The notes under the pieces: generated by a model
Told to the model about the DNA's origin: nothing
Database searches by the model: none
The model's input: only the letters and a program-made list of their open reading frames with translations
Made by a program: the position numbers and the translations under genes
IMG/VR virus record: IMGVR_UViG_3300030118_003190
Span: 1 to 40,531 of that record
DNA from: a virus
Strand: one strand, 5' to 3'
DNA: 40,531 nt
Shown here: piece by piece, positions 34,138 to 40,514 of the stretch
Layout of the letters: each line of letters starts with the position of its first letter
Position numbering within the stretch: the stretch's first letter is position 1

Positions 34138-34208
34138 AATCCTTAAATAGTTATAGATATACAGTTAATAACATATGTAATTTATTTAATAAAAACAAAT
34201 AATAAAAA

Positions 34209-35765
34209 CTATATTCTTTGCCCTGTCATCCAATTATATCGTTTAACTACCCTTCTTTTTCTGTTTTTACTGCCTTTTTTATAATTTCCTCCAGGTTTTT
34301 GATGTCCGCCCGTAAATTGTGTAGCAAGATAAAATGCATCTATTGTATCGTCATGTGCACCTTTTGGAAAGTCCATTAGTTCTCCAATAAATTCTGTATG
34401 TGATTTTTTACAATGCACAGCCTTTTGTCTAAACATTGGCTGTAATCCTTCAAATAATCTATCCTTTTTCTTTTGAGTATAACCTTTTATACCTTTTTCT
34501 ATTCCAGGCAAGAATAAACCTTCATTCTTACTTCTCCTCATAACATAATCTCTTAACATTTCTTGATATGCTATTGTTTCAATATTTACCCTTTTGACGG
34601 GTTTATATTTTTTAAAAATTTTAAAAATTTGTTCCGCACAGTCCATAGGTAAGACTCTTTCTCTCCAATATTCAAGAACGTAATAATCGTGGTCTGCAGT
34701 AACTCCAACAACCATAATAACACTATAGTCCCTGTGGTCAGCAACAGATGAAGCAGGGTCAATACCAATATAGATATTAATAGGCTTATCACTACCATCC
34801 ACCCTAAGAACCCATGCACCTTTTTCGTCATCGAACCTAGGAACTCCTTCGTATAAGTTGTCATTTATATCATCCTCACTAAAAACAGCATCTTCGGGAG
34901 ACCTTGCTTGATTCATATACTCTTGATAAAACTTAGCAGGAGTACCCGAGTCTATATAAAATTGTTTTCTTTGTTCAATTTTTTCCATTGACCATCTTGA
35001 GGGCCAGATAGGTTCTCCATTTTCTATTGCTTTTTTAGTATATACATCCCAAGCATAAGGTGTCCCTTCTTTATCTGCTTTTTGTTTGTTTATTATTATA
35101 TTATTTAAAAAACTATCCCAATGCACAACAGTTCCGTTACACCATAAAAATCCTTTTTTATCAAAGTCTATAGCAGGATATACCGCAGCAGTTACCCAAT
35201 TCTTCATTTGTATACGACTATCGGGAGTTTTTGTATTCAACTCAGACTCAAAATCGTCTAGCACGATGCCTGTATACCTAGTTGAATACTGCTTTTTACC
35301 TCTAAGACGTTGTGATGCACCTTTGCCAATCATCCTACACCCGTTGGCTAACACGATTTCGTTTTTAGTCCACTTATCTCCTTGTAAGTCTCCAAAGTAA
35401 TAATGTATAGCAGGGTTTTGATATATGTGATTAGCAATCCATTGAATATTATCTATTGCTTGGTCTTGTGCCTCCCCAACCCAAGCGATAAACTCGGGTT
35501 CGTCTTTACTAGCAAATAAAAAGCGATGCAATATGGCGGTAGCAGCCATAGTAGATTTTGCATGGTCACGAGGCAATACAAGACATAATTGTTGTTTAGT
35601 GCGGTCTATAAGTAGTTCTCCGACCTCACGATGGAATTGTGGTGTAGCGGATGCTAAAAAGTCTTGAGGAGAAAATAATTTACCAAATGCAATTAAATCA
35701 CTATATGCAGTTTGAAGTATTTTTTCCTTATCACTTATGTTTCCATTGAGATTTAGATTAGCCAT
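34209..35765 (-). CDS. terL: terminase large subunit
   Basis: A 518-residue packaging motor. The ATPase domain has a Walker A-like LPRDHAKST at 64-72 (deviant form typical of terminases) and Walker B GIVLDDFE at 166-173. The C-terminal RNase H-like nuclease has its acidic residues in IGIDPASS (D336), VNIETIAYQ (E396) and GAHDDTIDAF (D472/D473 and D476). A basic tail (KGSKNRKRRVVKRYN) may bind DNA. It starts directly after the stop of the preceding gene (TAA ATG) with no ribosome site, so translation is probably coupled. It cuts and pumps DNA into the procapsid together with the small subunit. The packaging mode (headful or cos) cannot be decided here. Confidence 0.95.
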   Translation of the reverse strand: MANLNLNGNISDKEKILQTAYSDLIAFGKLFSPQDFLASATPQFHREVGELLIDRTKQQLCLVLPRDHAKSTMAATAILHRFLFASKDEPEFIAWVGEAQDQAIDNIQWIANHIYQNPAIHYYFGDLQGDKWTKNEIVLANGCRMIGKGASQRLRGKKQYSTRYTGIVLDDFESELNTKTPDSRIQMKNWVTAAVYPAIDFDKKGFLWCNGTVVHWDSFLNNIIINKQKADKEGTPYAWDVYTKKAIENGEPIWPSRWSMEKIEQRKQFYIDSGTPAKFYQEYMNQARSPEDAVFSEDDINDNLYEGVPRFDDEKGAWVLRVDGSDKPINIYIGIDPASSVADHRDYSVIMVVGVTADHDYYVLEYWRERVLPMDCAEQIFKIFKKYKPVKRVNIETIAYQEMLRDYVMRRSKNEGLFLPGIEKGIKGYTQKKKDRLFEGLQPMFRQKAVHCKKSHTEFIGELMDFPKGAHDDTIDAFYLATQFTGGHQKPGGNYKKGSKNRKRRVVKRYNWMTGQRI

Positions 35766-36059
35766 TTACCATTTAACTTTATTCGCCCAATATGCTGCAG
35801 ACATTTTACCTTTTGCAATATTTTTGCCATGCCTAGCCTTAAAAGACTTTCTACGATTTTTTTGTTTCATAGACTCGCCTTTTTTAGGTTTGCCCGCAGT
35901 TTTTACTCCTTGTTGCCCAAAACGGATAGTTTTTACTTTACTACCTACTTTTGCAACAACAATATGAGATTTTTTTGGATGGTTAGGTGTTCTTTTAGGT
36001 TTATTGTAACCACTAACACCTGCTCTTGCTAATCTAGAGTCTTTCTTCTTTGTAGCCAT
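35766..36059 (-). CDS. basic DUF6321-like protein
   Basis: A 97-residue very basic protein (KKKDSRLARAGVSGYNKPKR, then NHPKKSHIVVAKVGSKVKTI and RRKSFKARHGKNIAKGKMSA ending AAYWANKVKW). I recognise this pattern (SRLxRAGVSGxNKPKRTPNH ... SFKARH ... AAYWANKVKW) as a family seen in many marine phages, which I believe is DUF6321; I am sure of the family, less of the number. Function is unknown. It lies between a 44-residue basic protein (one-base TAATG overlap) and the large terminase. DNA binding during packaging is a reasonable guess. Confidence 0.75.
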   Translation of the reverse strand: MATKKKDSRLARAGVSGYNKPKRTPNHPKKSHIVVAKVGSKVKTIRFGQQGVKTAGKPKKGESMKQKNRRKSFKARHGKNIAKGKMSAAYWANKVKW

Positions 36060-36193
36060 TATTTCTTTTTCCTTTTGACTATCTTTTTAGTTTTGCCATT
36101 ATGTGTTCTAGCAAACTTGTGTGTTTTTGTTTCTCTTATGAGTGTACCATAGTATCTTTTACCACCATACATCCAACTTACTTTTTTAGCCAT
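36059..36193 (-). CDS. small basic protein (44 aa)
   Basis: A 44-residue gene with a perfect GGAGG ribosome site 5 bases before ATG 36193 and a one-base TAATG overlap with the next gene. The sequence MAKKVSWMYGGKRYYGTLIR then FARTHNGKTKKIVKRKKK is lysine/arginine-rich with a small strand-turn pattern like an SH3-type or KOW nucleic-acid binder at its start. It is well placed and surely translated. Function unknown; from charge it may bind DNA or RNA. Confidence 0.75.
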   Translation of the reverse strand: MAKKVSWMYGGKRYYGTLIRETKTHKFARTHNGKTKKIVKRKKK

Positions 36194-36589
36194 TTAATCC
36201 TCCACTATTTCAAAATGAGGAAAATCATCAAATCGATTATCCATAACTTGGAAATCTCTATCCCAATCGCCACCCCATCTTAACGTAATGCCCATTTGAC
36301 GAGCAATACCCAACACAAACCCAGCAAAGAGAGTTTGACGTTCCCTGTCATCCCAATCAACAGGATAAGGGGTAACATCCACAGCCCTACTAGGATTAGA
36401 ATTATGACGACCATTCGGGTATCTAACTTTAGTTTTTCCTTCTTTGAACAACTTGTTTTGTCTATCTTCACTTCTATGTCCTTCAAGAACAGAACAATCA
36501 ACATGTTTAATAACTTCATTGAATATTTTTTGAAGCCTTGTATCACATGTCGAAAGGTTCTTTTTAGATGTTTTTCCAAAATAAGGCAT
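36194..36589 (-). CDS. M15-type endolysin (L-alanyl-D-glutamate peptidase-like)
   Basis: A 131-residue cell-wall peptidase. The open frame begins upstream at 36724 inside the previous gene, but the first 45 residues there are a shadow of the lysine-rich gene. ATG 36589 (MPYFGKTSKKNLST) follows that gene's stop by one base. The M15/VanY-like metal site is visible: GHRSEDRQNKLF, then GRHNSNPSRAVDVTPYP (H62 and D71), GGDWDRD, and FPHFEI (H125). It would cut the peptide cross-links of peptidoglycan, fitting a Gram-negative host. There is no signal peptide, so release needs a holin (candidate at 24401-24562). Confidence 0.88.
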   Translation of the reverse strand: MPYFGKTSKKNLSTCDTRLQKIFNEVIKHVDCSVLEGHRSEDRQNKLFKEGKTKVRYPNGRHNSNPSRAVDVTPYPVDWDDRERQTLFAGFVLGIARQMGITLRWGGDWDRDFQVMDNRFDDFPHFEIVED

Positions 36590-36590
36590 A

Positions 36591-37016
36591 TTACTTAGTT
36601 TTGGTCGAATATTTACGACCATCCCATGTAAATGTTTTTTGACCTTTTTTCTTAGCAGTAGCAAATGCACTTCTAAAAGATTTAGCAGCCTTAGACTTTT
36701 TAGAGTATTTAGCATATGCTCCACCTTCTGTCATCTTAACCGCTTTCATACCTTTTCTAATTCTACCTGTTGCTTTAATTTTAGACGGATTTGCTTTTTT
36801 AGCGATAGTAACTTTTTTTAATCCACTACCTTTTTTCTTTTTCTCCGCTTTTATCGCCATCTTGTTAATCTTTTTCATATTTCTTTTAGATTGAATTTTG
36901 CTTTTAACTTTTTTAACTCTACTTTTAACTTTACTTACTGCTTTTTTCAATCTAGAACCTAATTTCTTTTTAGGTCTTCCTTTTTTAGAACCATATGTTC
37001 CTTTTCCACTTGGCAT
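36591..37016 (-). CDS. lysine-rich DNA-binding-like virion protein
   Basis: A 141-residue protein with about 44 lysines and many arginines, strongly basic over its whole length (SRLKKAVSKVKSRVKKVKSK). The end SFRSAFATAKKKGQKTFTWD then GRKYSTKTK is a conserved C-terminal tag I know from marine phages, where it ends small basic proteins of unknown role. It has an AAAGGAG ribosome site before ATG 37016. Such composition suggests DNA compaction inside the capsid or RNA binding. It lies between the zinc-ribbon gene and the endolysin. Confidence 0.72.
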   Translation of the reverse strand: MPSGKGTYGSKKGRPKKKLGSRLKKAVSKVKSRVKKVKSKIQSKRNMKKINKMAIKAEKKKKGSGLKKVTIAKKANPSKIKATGRIRKGMKAVKMTEGGAYAKYSKKSKAAKSFRSAFATAKKKGQKTFTWDGRKYSTKTK

Positions 37017-37032
37017 GGCATTTCTCCTTTAT

Positions 37033-37359
37033 TTATGATTGACCAAGTTCATCTTTGGTCATTAATTGTAATAAGTTATCCTCCGTATCAAACTCGCTAA
37101 AGCAGTTAGGGCATAACCATGATACAACTTCTGTTGTTAGTTTTCTATCTTCTGTAATTGCAATTCTGCGTGAGCAATTGTCATCGTAATATAAATTATA
37201 ATCACATACTTTACAAAGGTCTTTTGGTATTTTCTTGATTTTAACTCTATACTTTGACTTTTTTATTACGTCTAAGACTTCATCGGGCAAAGACCCTTCA
37301 AAATTTATTTTTACAATAGTAGATTTATCATCTTTATCTTTATTTATCTTTTTCGGCAT
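37033..37359 (-). CDS. zinc-ribbon protein next to small terminase
   Basis: A 108-residue protein; the frame could begin at a TTG (37365), but the ATG at 37359 is preferred. The gene overlaps the small terminase by 20 bases. A first part (STIVKINFEGSLPDEVLDVI) is followed by two CxxC pairs, LCKVCDYNLYYDDNCSRR and SWLCPNCFSEFD, with a further cysteine (C66 or nearby), so a zinc ribbon is likely. Its ribosome site is weak, suggesting coupling to the small terminase. Zinc ribbons at this position may take part in packaging or late transcription; not known. Confidence 0.65.
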   Translation of the reverse strand: MPKKINKDKDDKSTIVKINFEGSLPDEVLDVIKKSKYRVKIKKIPKDLCKVCDYNLYYDDNCSRRIAITEDRKLTTEVVSWLCPNCFSEFDTEDNLLQLMTKDELGQS

Positions 37360-38095
37360 GTCCAAGTAGTTTCTCTTGTTTGATATGTTCGAGTTGTTCA
37401 GGTGTGAACCCTTGCCATACAGTCAATTGTTCCTTCACATTCTCTTTTGTTTCAAATAGACCACTTATTTTAGCCAAAGAATCTAGTGCTCGTAACGTAG
37501 TAGCATCATTTTCGCCTATATCCGAGATTTGTTTATACTTGCTTATAATGTAATTAGGCGACACACCCTCTTCATCTAGCACTTTTTTGACTTCTTCACT
37601 AATCATTGCTTGTATCCTCTTTGTTTTTAGTAATTGTGTTGACCTAGCCTTAGCATATTGGTCGTTTTCCGTAGAATAAGCACGTTTGTAAGCAGAAACA
37701 GCATTCTCGCCACTAGCAAGATAACGGGCGAATAACACTTCACGACTACTTACGTCTTCTTTTTTAATAAATCTTTTATATTCGTTAGTTCCCGAGAAAG
37801 TATATATGTTTTCGGCAACAACATTTTCCATAACAGAGTTACTTTCCGTAAGGAAAGTTCCGCAGATAGTGCGGATGTAAGGCTTTTTATTACCACTTTT
37901 ATCTGCAATCACTCCTTTCTTAAGTATCTGCACTACTCCATCATCATCGGTGCTAACCCAATCTCCTTCGTTGCCTTTCCTCCATGTTTTTATTGTTTCA
38001 TACTCAGGGTATGCTCTCTTAAAGTCTATATGAGTGGTGTAAAGGTAATGGGTAACACCTTTGATTGTCTTAGAATTATAATTCATCTTATCCAT
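37340..38095 (-). CDS. terS: terminase small subunit
   Basis: A 251-residue first gene of the late operon. Residues 118-215 have the small-terminase pattern: SREVLFARYLASGENAVSAY, then KARSTQLLKTKRIQAMISEE and a coiled helix with NDATTLRALDSLAKISGLFE. This is a helix-turn-helix followed by oligomerisation helices. The first 110 residues form an extra domain (EGDWVSTDDDGVVQILKKG, then KPYIRTICGTFLTES) with strand-rich, SH3-like character, unusual for small terminases generally. The start is uncertain: ATG 38095 has no ribosome site, while ATG 38086 has GGA five bases upstream. It recognises phage DNA and loads the large subunit; in this genome it is followed by a zinc ribbon. Confidence 0.82.
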   Translation of the reverse strand: MDKMNYNSKTIKGVTHYLYTTHIDFKRAYPEYETIKTWRKGNEGDWVSTDDDGVVQILKKGVIADKSGNKKPYIRTICGTFLTESNSVMENVVAENIYTFSGTNEYKRFIKKEDVSSREVLFARYLASGENAVSAYKRAYSTENDQYAKARSTQLLKTKRIQAMISEEVKKVLDEEGVSPNYIISKYKQISDIGENDATTLRALDSLAKISGLFETKENVKEQLTVWQGFTPEQLEHIKQEKLLGHAEKDK

Positions 38096-38175
38096 AATCG
38101 AAATATAGGTAAAAAATCTGTCAATTTCAAAGTAAAAGAAAAACCTTGTTTAATTGTCCAATGTGATTATATTGT

Positions 38176-38204
38176 ATTATAAAGCATTAATAAAGCATTA
38201 ATAA
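38176..38204 (-). promoter_or_regulatory. candidate promoter for late operon
   Basis: On the minus strand a perfect TATAAT (38181-38176) lies 17 bases downstream of TTATTA (38204-38199), a poor -35 match. It would start transcription about 75 bases before the small terminase and lies within the TAAAGCATTA repeats, so binding of a regulator there could control it. Because the region is so AT-rich, the hit is weak evidence. Confidence 0.3.
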
Positions 38205-38244
38205 GTCTTATATAAGTCTTATTATAATACTTAATAAAGCATTA
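38180..38244. repeat. TAAAGCATTA iteron-like direct repeats
   Basis: Three exact copies of TAAAGCATTA at 38180-38189, 38191-38200 and 38235-38244. The first two are 11 bases apart (one helical turn). They flank the AATAAGTCTTAT palindrome pair. This is the look of iterons of an origin, or of operator sites. No initiator gene is recognised. Confidence 0.6.
38200..38223. repeat. 24-base near-palindrome (AATAAG-T-CTTAT tandem)
   Basis: The 24 bases read AATAAG-T-CTTATATAAG-T-CTTATT. They equal their own reverse complement except for the two single T positions. This can be seen as two overlapping odd palindromes AATAAGTCTTAT, a layout suited to a dimeric DNA-binding protein. Confidence 0.6.
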
Positions 38245-38250
38245 TTAAAC

Positions 38251-38268
38251 TCCCCCTATAGTCCCCCT
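38251..38268. repeat. paired TCCCCCT boxes
   Basis: TCCCCCT occurs at 38251-38257 and 38262-38268, a spacing of 11 bases. A third run, ACCCCCCCTA, lies near 38404-38413. C-runs are striking in such AT-rich DNA and may be protein-binding boxes (or, on the other strand, G-runs). Confidence 0.45.
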
Positions 38269-38450
38269 CTTACAGTTTTCCGAAAAAAATTTACAAAATA
38301 TTTGCCCAATTCGATATACATAGAAGAAATGAGAACCCTATTTAGACTTGAACTAAGTTGAAAAAATTGGATTAGAATGTGTGTACTTGTTTTTGACCGC
38401 ATACCCCCCCTATTGCCGAACCCTCTATACCCTCTAGTTTGGTTGAAAAT

Positions 38451-38465
38451 TTGATTACAAATCAA
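38451..38465. repeat. inverted repeat TTGATT-ACA-AATCAA
   Basis: Perfect 6-base arms (38451-38456 and 38460-38465) around a 3-base centre, about 27 bases before the TATAAT box at 38492. This is a position where an activator or repressor could act. Confidence 0.5.
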
Positions 38466-38466
38466 T

Positions 38467-38497
38467 TTAATAATTATTTTATTTAATACTCTATAAT
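38467..38497 (+). promoter_or_regulatory. candidate early (rightward) promoter
   Basis: A perfect -10 box TATAAT at 38492-38497 with a weak -35 TTAATA (38467-38472, spacing 19). It would start transcription near 38504, inside the GCGGAA-AAGA-TTCCGC hairpin, giving a leader of about 140 bases before the first early gene at 38646. The poor -35 suggests need for an activator; a second -10-like TATACT lies at 38574-38579. Confidence 0.4.
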
Positions 38498-38501
38498 TTG
38501 A

Positions 38502-38517
38502 GCGGAAAAGATTCCGC
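38502..38517. repeat. inverted repeat GCGGAA-AAGA-TTCCGC
   Basis: Perfect 6-base arms with a 4-base loop, five bases after the TATAAT box, so it overlaps the expected transcription start. It is GC-rich against an AT-rich background. It may be an operator or an RNA 5' hairpin that protects the transcript. Confidence 0.55.
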
Positions 38518-38578
38518 ACCACGACCACCATTATTATTATTATGCTTGTAATATTCATTATATAGTTATAAATTATAC

Positions 38579-38599
38579 TATTAATCACGGCGATTAATA
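38579..38599. repeat. inverted repeat TATTAATC-ACGGC-GATTAATA
   Basis: Perfect 8-base arms (38579-38586 and 38592-38599) around a 5-base centre, just upstream of the first early gene and overlapping the TATACT box. Typical symmetric operator size (21 bases). Confidence 0.6.
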
Positions 38600-38645
38600 C
38601 GTTTTTTGAAATAACCTAGAATAAATAAAACAGAGGAGTTTAACT

Positions 38646-39041
38646 ATGAAAATAGAAAAACAAAGTAGTAATAAAAATGTAGTAGATTCTAAATTATTAA
38701 AAGCAATGGGAATTGATGAAAGTCAAATAACATTAACTACCACCGCTAAAAAAGTAAATAAACCTACTACGGAACTAGAAAAGATGAAACTAGATGCAAA
38801 AACCAAGATACAAGAAGTTAATGCTTCTAATGGTCAAAACGTTAGATTCTCCGCTCTAGTTAGAAATGGTAAAACTTCGGATGGTAAAGAGGCTTATAAG
38901 ATGGTCAATCATAGTGGCGACTATCTAATAACTAAAAACCAAGACGGAACATTTACCGCTAGTAAAATACATTACTACACCGAAAACTTTAAGATTGCGG
39001 ACTATGTTATAATTGGTAGCAATAGCGACCTAAAAAAATAG
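38646..39041 (+). CDS. first early protein, hypothetical
   Basis: A 131-residue protein opening the early arm, with GAGGAG before ATG 38646. It has a charged N-terminal half (SKLLKAMGIDESQITLTTTA, then LEKMKLDAKTKIQEVNASNG) and a strand-rich C-terminal half (RFSALVRNGKTSDGKEAYKM, then GDYLITKNQDGTFTASKIHY). No known family is recognised. It is the only gene followed by its own strong terminator, so it is expressed as a separate unit, probably very early and at high level. It may be a host-takeover or regulatory protein; that is inferred only from place. Confidence 0.75.
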   Translation: MKIEKQSSNKNVVDSKLLKAMGIDESQITLTTTAKKVNKPTTELEKMKLDAKTKIQEVNASNGQNVRFSALVRNGKTSDGKEAYKMVNHSGDYLITKNQDGTFTASKIHYYTENFKIADYVIIGSNSDLKK

Positions 39042-39062
39042 CCTAGATTTTAAAGCCTAGAT
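39041..39062 (+). repeat. direct repeat GCCTAGAT
   Basis: Two copies of GCCTAGAT at 39041-39048 and 39055-39062, starting at the last base of the first early gene's stop codon and just before the terminator hairpin. Function unknown. Confidence 0.4.
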
Positions 39063-39066
39063 AATT

Positions 39067-39103
39067 AGCCCTAGTCAATTGCGATTAGGGCTTTTTATTT
39101 TAT
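39067..39103 (+). terminator. Rho-independent terminator
   Basis: A 10-base-pair stem AGCCCTAGTC (39067-39076) with GATTAGGGCT (39083-39092), one G-U pair and a 6-base loop, followed by TTTTT and further T-rich DNA. This is the clearest terminator in the window. It ends the first early gene and would separate it from the rest of the arm, unless it is read through or antiterminated. Confidence 0.88.
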
Positions 39104-39141
39104 TCTAGATTATTAACTTTTAATTAGGAAAGGATAACCAA

Positions 39142-39438
39142 ATGAAAAAAGCAGATATAGAAAATCTACTATCTACTATAGATAGAAACAAGTATGAAGT
39201 AGAAGTAACTACAGTAAAAGACAATGACTATAATATCAAAGTAATAAAGAAGATGAAATGCTGTGATATTTGCAAAGAGTCAAAATATTATAAGAACCTA
39301 ACAATTAGACAGGATAGCCGAGTCCCATTTATGATGGTTGCTAAGAATGTCTGTAGACAATGTCTACCAAATGTTAATATGATACTAAATAATCTAAAAG
39401 ATTCTATTAAGAGTCCACTGCAAACAGGCAAGTGGTAA
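39142..39438 (+). CDS. zinc-ribbon early protein
   Basis: A 98-residue protein with GGAAAGGA before ATG 39142. After a strand-rich N-terminal part (NKYEVEVTTVKDNDYNIKVI) it has CCDIC (C40-x2-C43 with another cysteine) and, 30 residues later, CRQC, so one zinc ribbon is likely. The C-terminus is a basic/asparagine-rich helix. Located after the terminator of the first gene. It could bind nucleic acid or interact with host RNA polymerase, but nothing direct shows that. Confidence 0.65.
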   Translation: MKKADIENLLSTIDRNKYEVEVTTVKDNDYNIKVIKKMKCCDICKESKYYKNLTIRQDSRVPFMMVAKNVCRQCLPNVNMILNNLKDSIKSPLQTGKW

Positions 39439-39465
39439 TAACCTAACAAACACAAGGAGAACACT

Positions 39466-39585
39466 ATGTTTTACAATCTATATAATACACTAACAATGCC
39501 AATCTGTATAGAACTAGGATGGCTACTTCTAGCATACGGACTATATAAGTTGTGGAAAGCACAAGCACCTAGAAGAAGAAGATAG
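39466..39585 (+). CDS. tiny membrane protein (39 aa)
   Basis: A 39-residue protein with GGAG before ATG 39466. It has one hydrophobic span (MPICIELGWLLLAYGLYKLW) and a positively charged end (KAQAPRRRR), so the C-terminus should stay in the cytoplasm. Placed in the early arm, it might be a superinfection-exclusion or inner-membrane effector, or a small holin partner. No family known. The good ribosome site and topology support a real gene. Confidence 0.6.
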   Translation: MFYNLYNTLTMPICIELGWLLLAYGLYKLWKAQAPRRRR

Positions 39586-39616
39586 ATATAACTGCATATG
39601 GCGTGAAAGTCGTGCG

Positions 39617-39670
39617 AGAGGTAAGGACTGCGAATGGTTATCCGCCTTGCCTCTGCTACCGAAAAGGTAG
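39617..39670 (+). promoter_or_regulatory. structured RNA leader (two adjacent hairpins)
   Basis: In the 119-base gap between two early genes, AGAGGTAAGG (39617-39626) pairs with CCTTGCCTCT (39645-39654), 10 pairs with one G-U and an 18-base loop. One base later CTACC-GAAAA-GGTAG (39656-39670) forms a second hairpin. The stretch is visibly richer in G and C than its surroundings. No T-run follows, so it is not a terminator. It lies 24 bases before the AAAGGAG ribosome site of the next gene and may control its translation or bind a protein or ligand. No known riboswitch class was recognised. Confidence 0.55.
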
Positions 39671-39704
39671 ATATGTAAACAATAACAACAGTAAAGGAGA
39701 TGTT

Positions 39705-39998
39705 ATGTCAAAAGACAATACAACTGCCGAAAGACAACCTACGATAGATGAAGTGGTATGGTCAGTTACTGCAAAGTGCGACACATACCTGCGTAGTACA
39801 TTTGGACTAGGTTGGTACGACCTTGCTGATAATACTTGTGTGGAAGATTTCGTATGTGAAGATTTTTTCAGTAACGATGCAGAAACACAAGAGCATATAG
39901 TCAAAGATATATGTTGGGACAAGTTAGACCTAGACGAAACTATCTATATGGCTATGACTTATGAGCAACTGAAAAACCTAATCTATGGGGAGGTATAA
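39705..39998 (+). CDS. acidic hypothetical early protein
   Basis: A 97-residue acidic protein. The frame could be opened by a GTG at 39603, but that would run through the hairpin leader; ATG 39705 has AAAGGAG at correct spacing and is used. The sequence (ERQPTIDEVVWSVTAKCDTY, then TFGLGWYDLADNTCVEDFVC) has a W/Y-rich centre and three cysteines, and ends in helices (LDETIYMAMTYEQLKNLIYG). No family recognised. It stops one base before the DUF3846 gene's ATG. Confidence 0.65.
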   Translation: MSKDNTTAERQPTIDEVVWSVTAKCDTYLRSTFGLGWYDLADNTCVEDFVCEDFFSNDAETQEHIVKDICWDKLDLDETIYMAMTYEQLKNLIYGEV

Positions 39999-39999
39999 G

Positions 40000-40269
40000 A
40001 TGGAAAGACCTACAACCCACAGAATAGATGACAAAGAACCTACCTATGATGAACTAAAAAAAATGGTAGGTGGATACATAGAGTTAGCATATGATGATGG
40101 TAATACACAGATAATATGCAACGAAGAAGGTAAGATACACGGACTGCCTGTAAATGAGGAAGCAACTCAAGAATGGGCAAACCAACTAGGTAAGCATTCA
40201 TTCTATGAAATGCCAGACATACTAGTAGGCGACTGTGTTATACTTACGGGGGAGGCTTTGATGAAATGA
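40000..40269 (+). CDS. DUF3846 protein
   Basis: An 89-residue protein. ATG 40000 has GGGGAGG at the right distance, better than the earlier ATG at 39985. The pattern YDELKKMVGGYIELAYDDG, then QIICNEEGKIHGLPVNEEAT and a final DILVGDCVILTGE is that of DUF3846, a small phage/actinobacterial family with the VGGYIE and NEEG-LP-N-A motifs. The function of the family is not established. It sits in a string of small coupled early genes. Confidence 0.85.
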   Translation: MERPTTHRIDDKEPTYDELKKMVGGYIELAYDDGNTQIICNEEGKIHGLPVNEEATQEWANQLGKHSFYEMPDILVGDCVILTGEALMK

Positions 40270-40514
40270 TAGACAAAGCAACCTTACAGAAAACAATCAA
40301 GGACAAAGTAGAACATACCTTGATACAGAGGGACAAGTCTTCCGCACTTAAAGATGAATGCGACTTTCTAGCAGGTGCAATGACTGTGCTACAACAAGTA
40401 AATATGCTTATATACGAAAGTACAGAGAAAGACTCAATGGGAATTGTTCCTCCAATGTGGATGCTTCTGCCAATGTGTGGTAGAAGTGTGATAGATGAAC
40501 TACAAAGTAAGTAG
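40266..40514 (+). CDS. hypothetical small early protein
   Basis: An 82-residue protein with an ATGA overlap to the DUF3846 gene and GGGAGG about 12 bases upstream. It is helical and charged (TLQKTIKDKVEHTLIQRDKS, then ALKDECDFLAGAMTVLQQVN) with a hydrophobic, methionine-rich end (GIVPPMWMLLPMCG). No family recognised. It is the last gene before the window end. Confidence 0.6.
   Translation: MIDKATLQKTIKDKVEHTLIQRDKSSALKDECDFLAGAMTVLQQVNMLIYESTEKDSMGIVPPMWMLLPMCGRSVIDELQSK

Larger units (their letters stand above)
38096..38645. promoter_or_regulatory. divergent regulatory region between the two arms
   Basis: A 550-base gene-free, very AT-rich stretch separating the late (minus) and early (plus) arms. 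It holds three TAAAGCATTA repeats, a 24-base near-palindrome, a pair of TCCCCCT boxes 11 bases apart, a further C-run, and three clear inverted repeats near a TATAAT box; each is listed separately. Such crowding suggests promoters with operators, perhaps with a replication origin (repeats next to AT-rich DNA, and a helicase encoded by the phage). A 110-codon frame on the minus strand here is low-complexity and lacks a ribosome site; I do not count it. Confidence 0.7.

Noticed and set aside
34138-34208. Promoter between large terminase and portal
   Set aside because: The 71-base gap is AT-rich with only weak -35/-10 matches (for example TTGTTT with TATGTT); too uncertain to list.
36590-36724. 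N-terminal extension of the endolysin
   Set aside because: Leucine-rich shadow of the lysine-rich gene on the same strand in another frame; no ribosome site.
38180-38244. CRISPR array
   Set aside because: Repeats are 10 bases and not regularly spaced with unique spacers of constant size; they look like iterons or operators.
38256-38588. 110-codon frame on the minus strand inside the intergenic region
   Set aside because: Low-complexity, isoleucine/valine/asparagine-rich translation of AT repeats, no ribosome site, and it covers all inverted repeats.
39603-39704. GTG-started extension of the 97-residue early protein
   Set aside because: No ribosome site, and the stretch forms two hairpins; ATG 39705 with AAAGGAG is clearly better.
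39586-39704. tRNA or terminator in the early gap
   Set aside because: No cloverleaf and no T-run after the hairpins; kept only as a structured leader.
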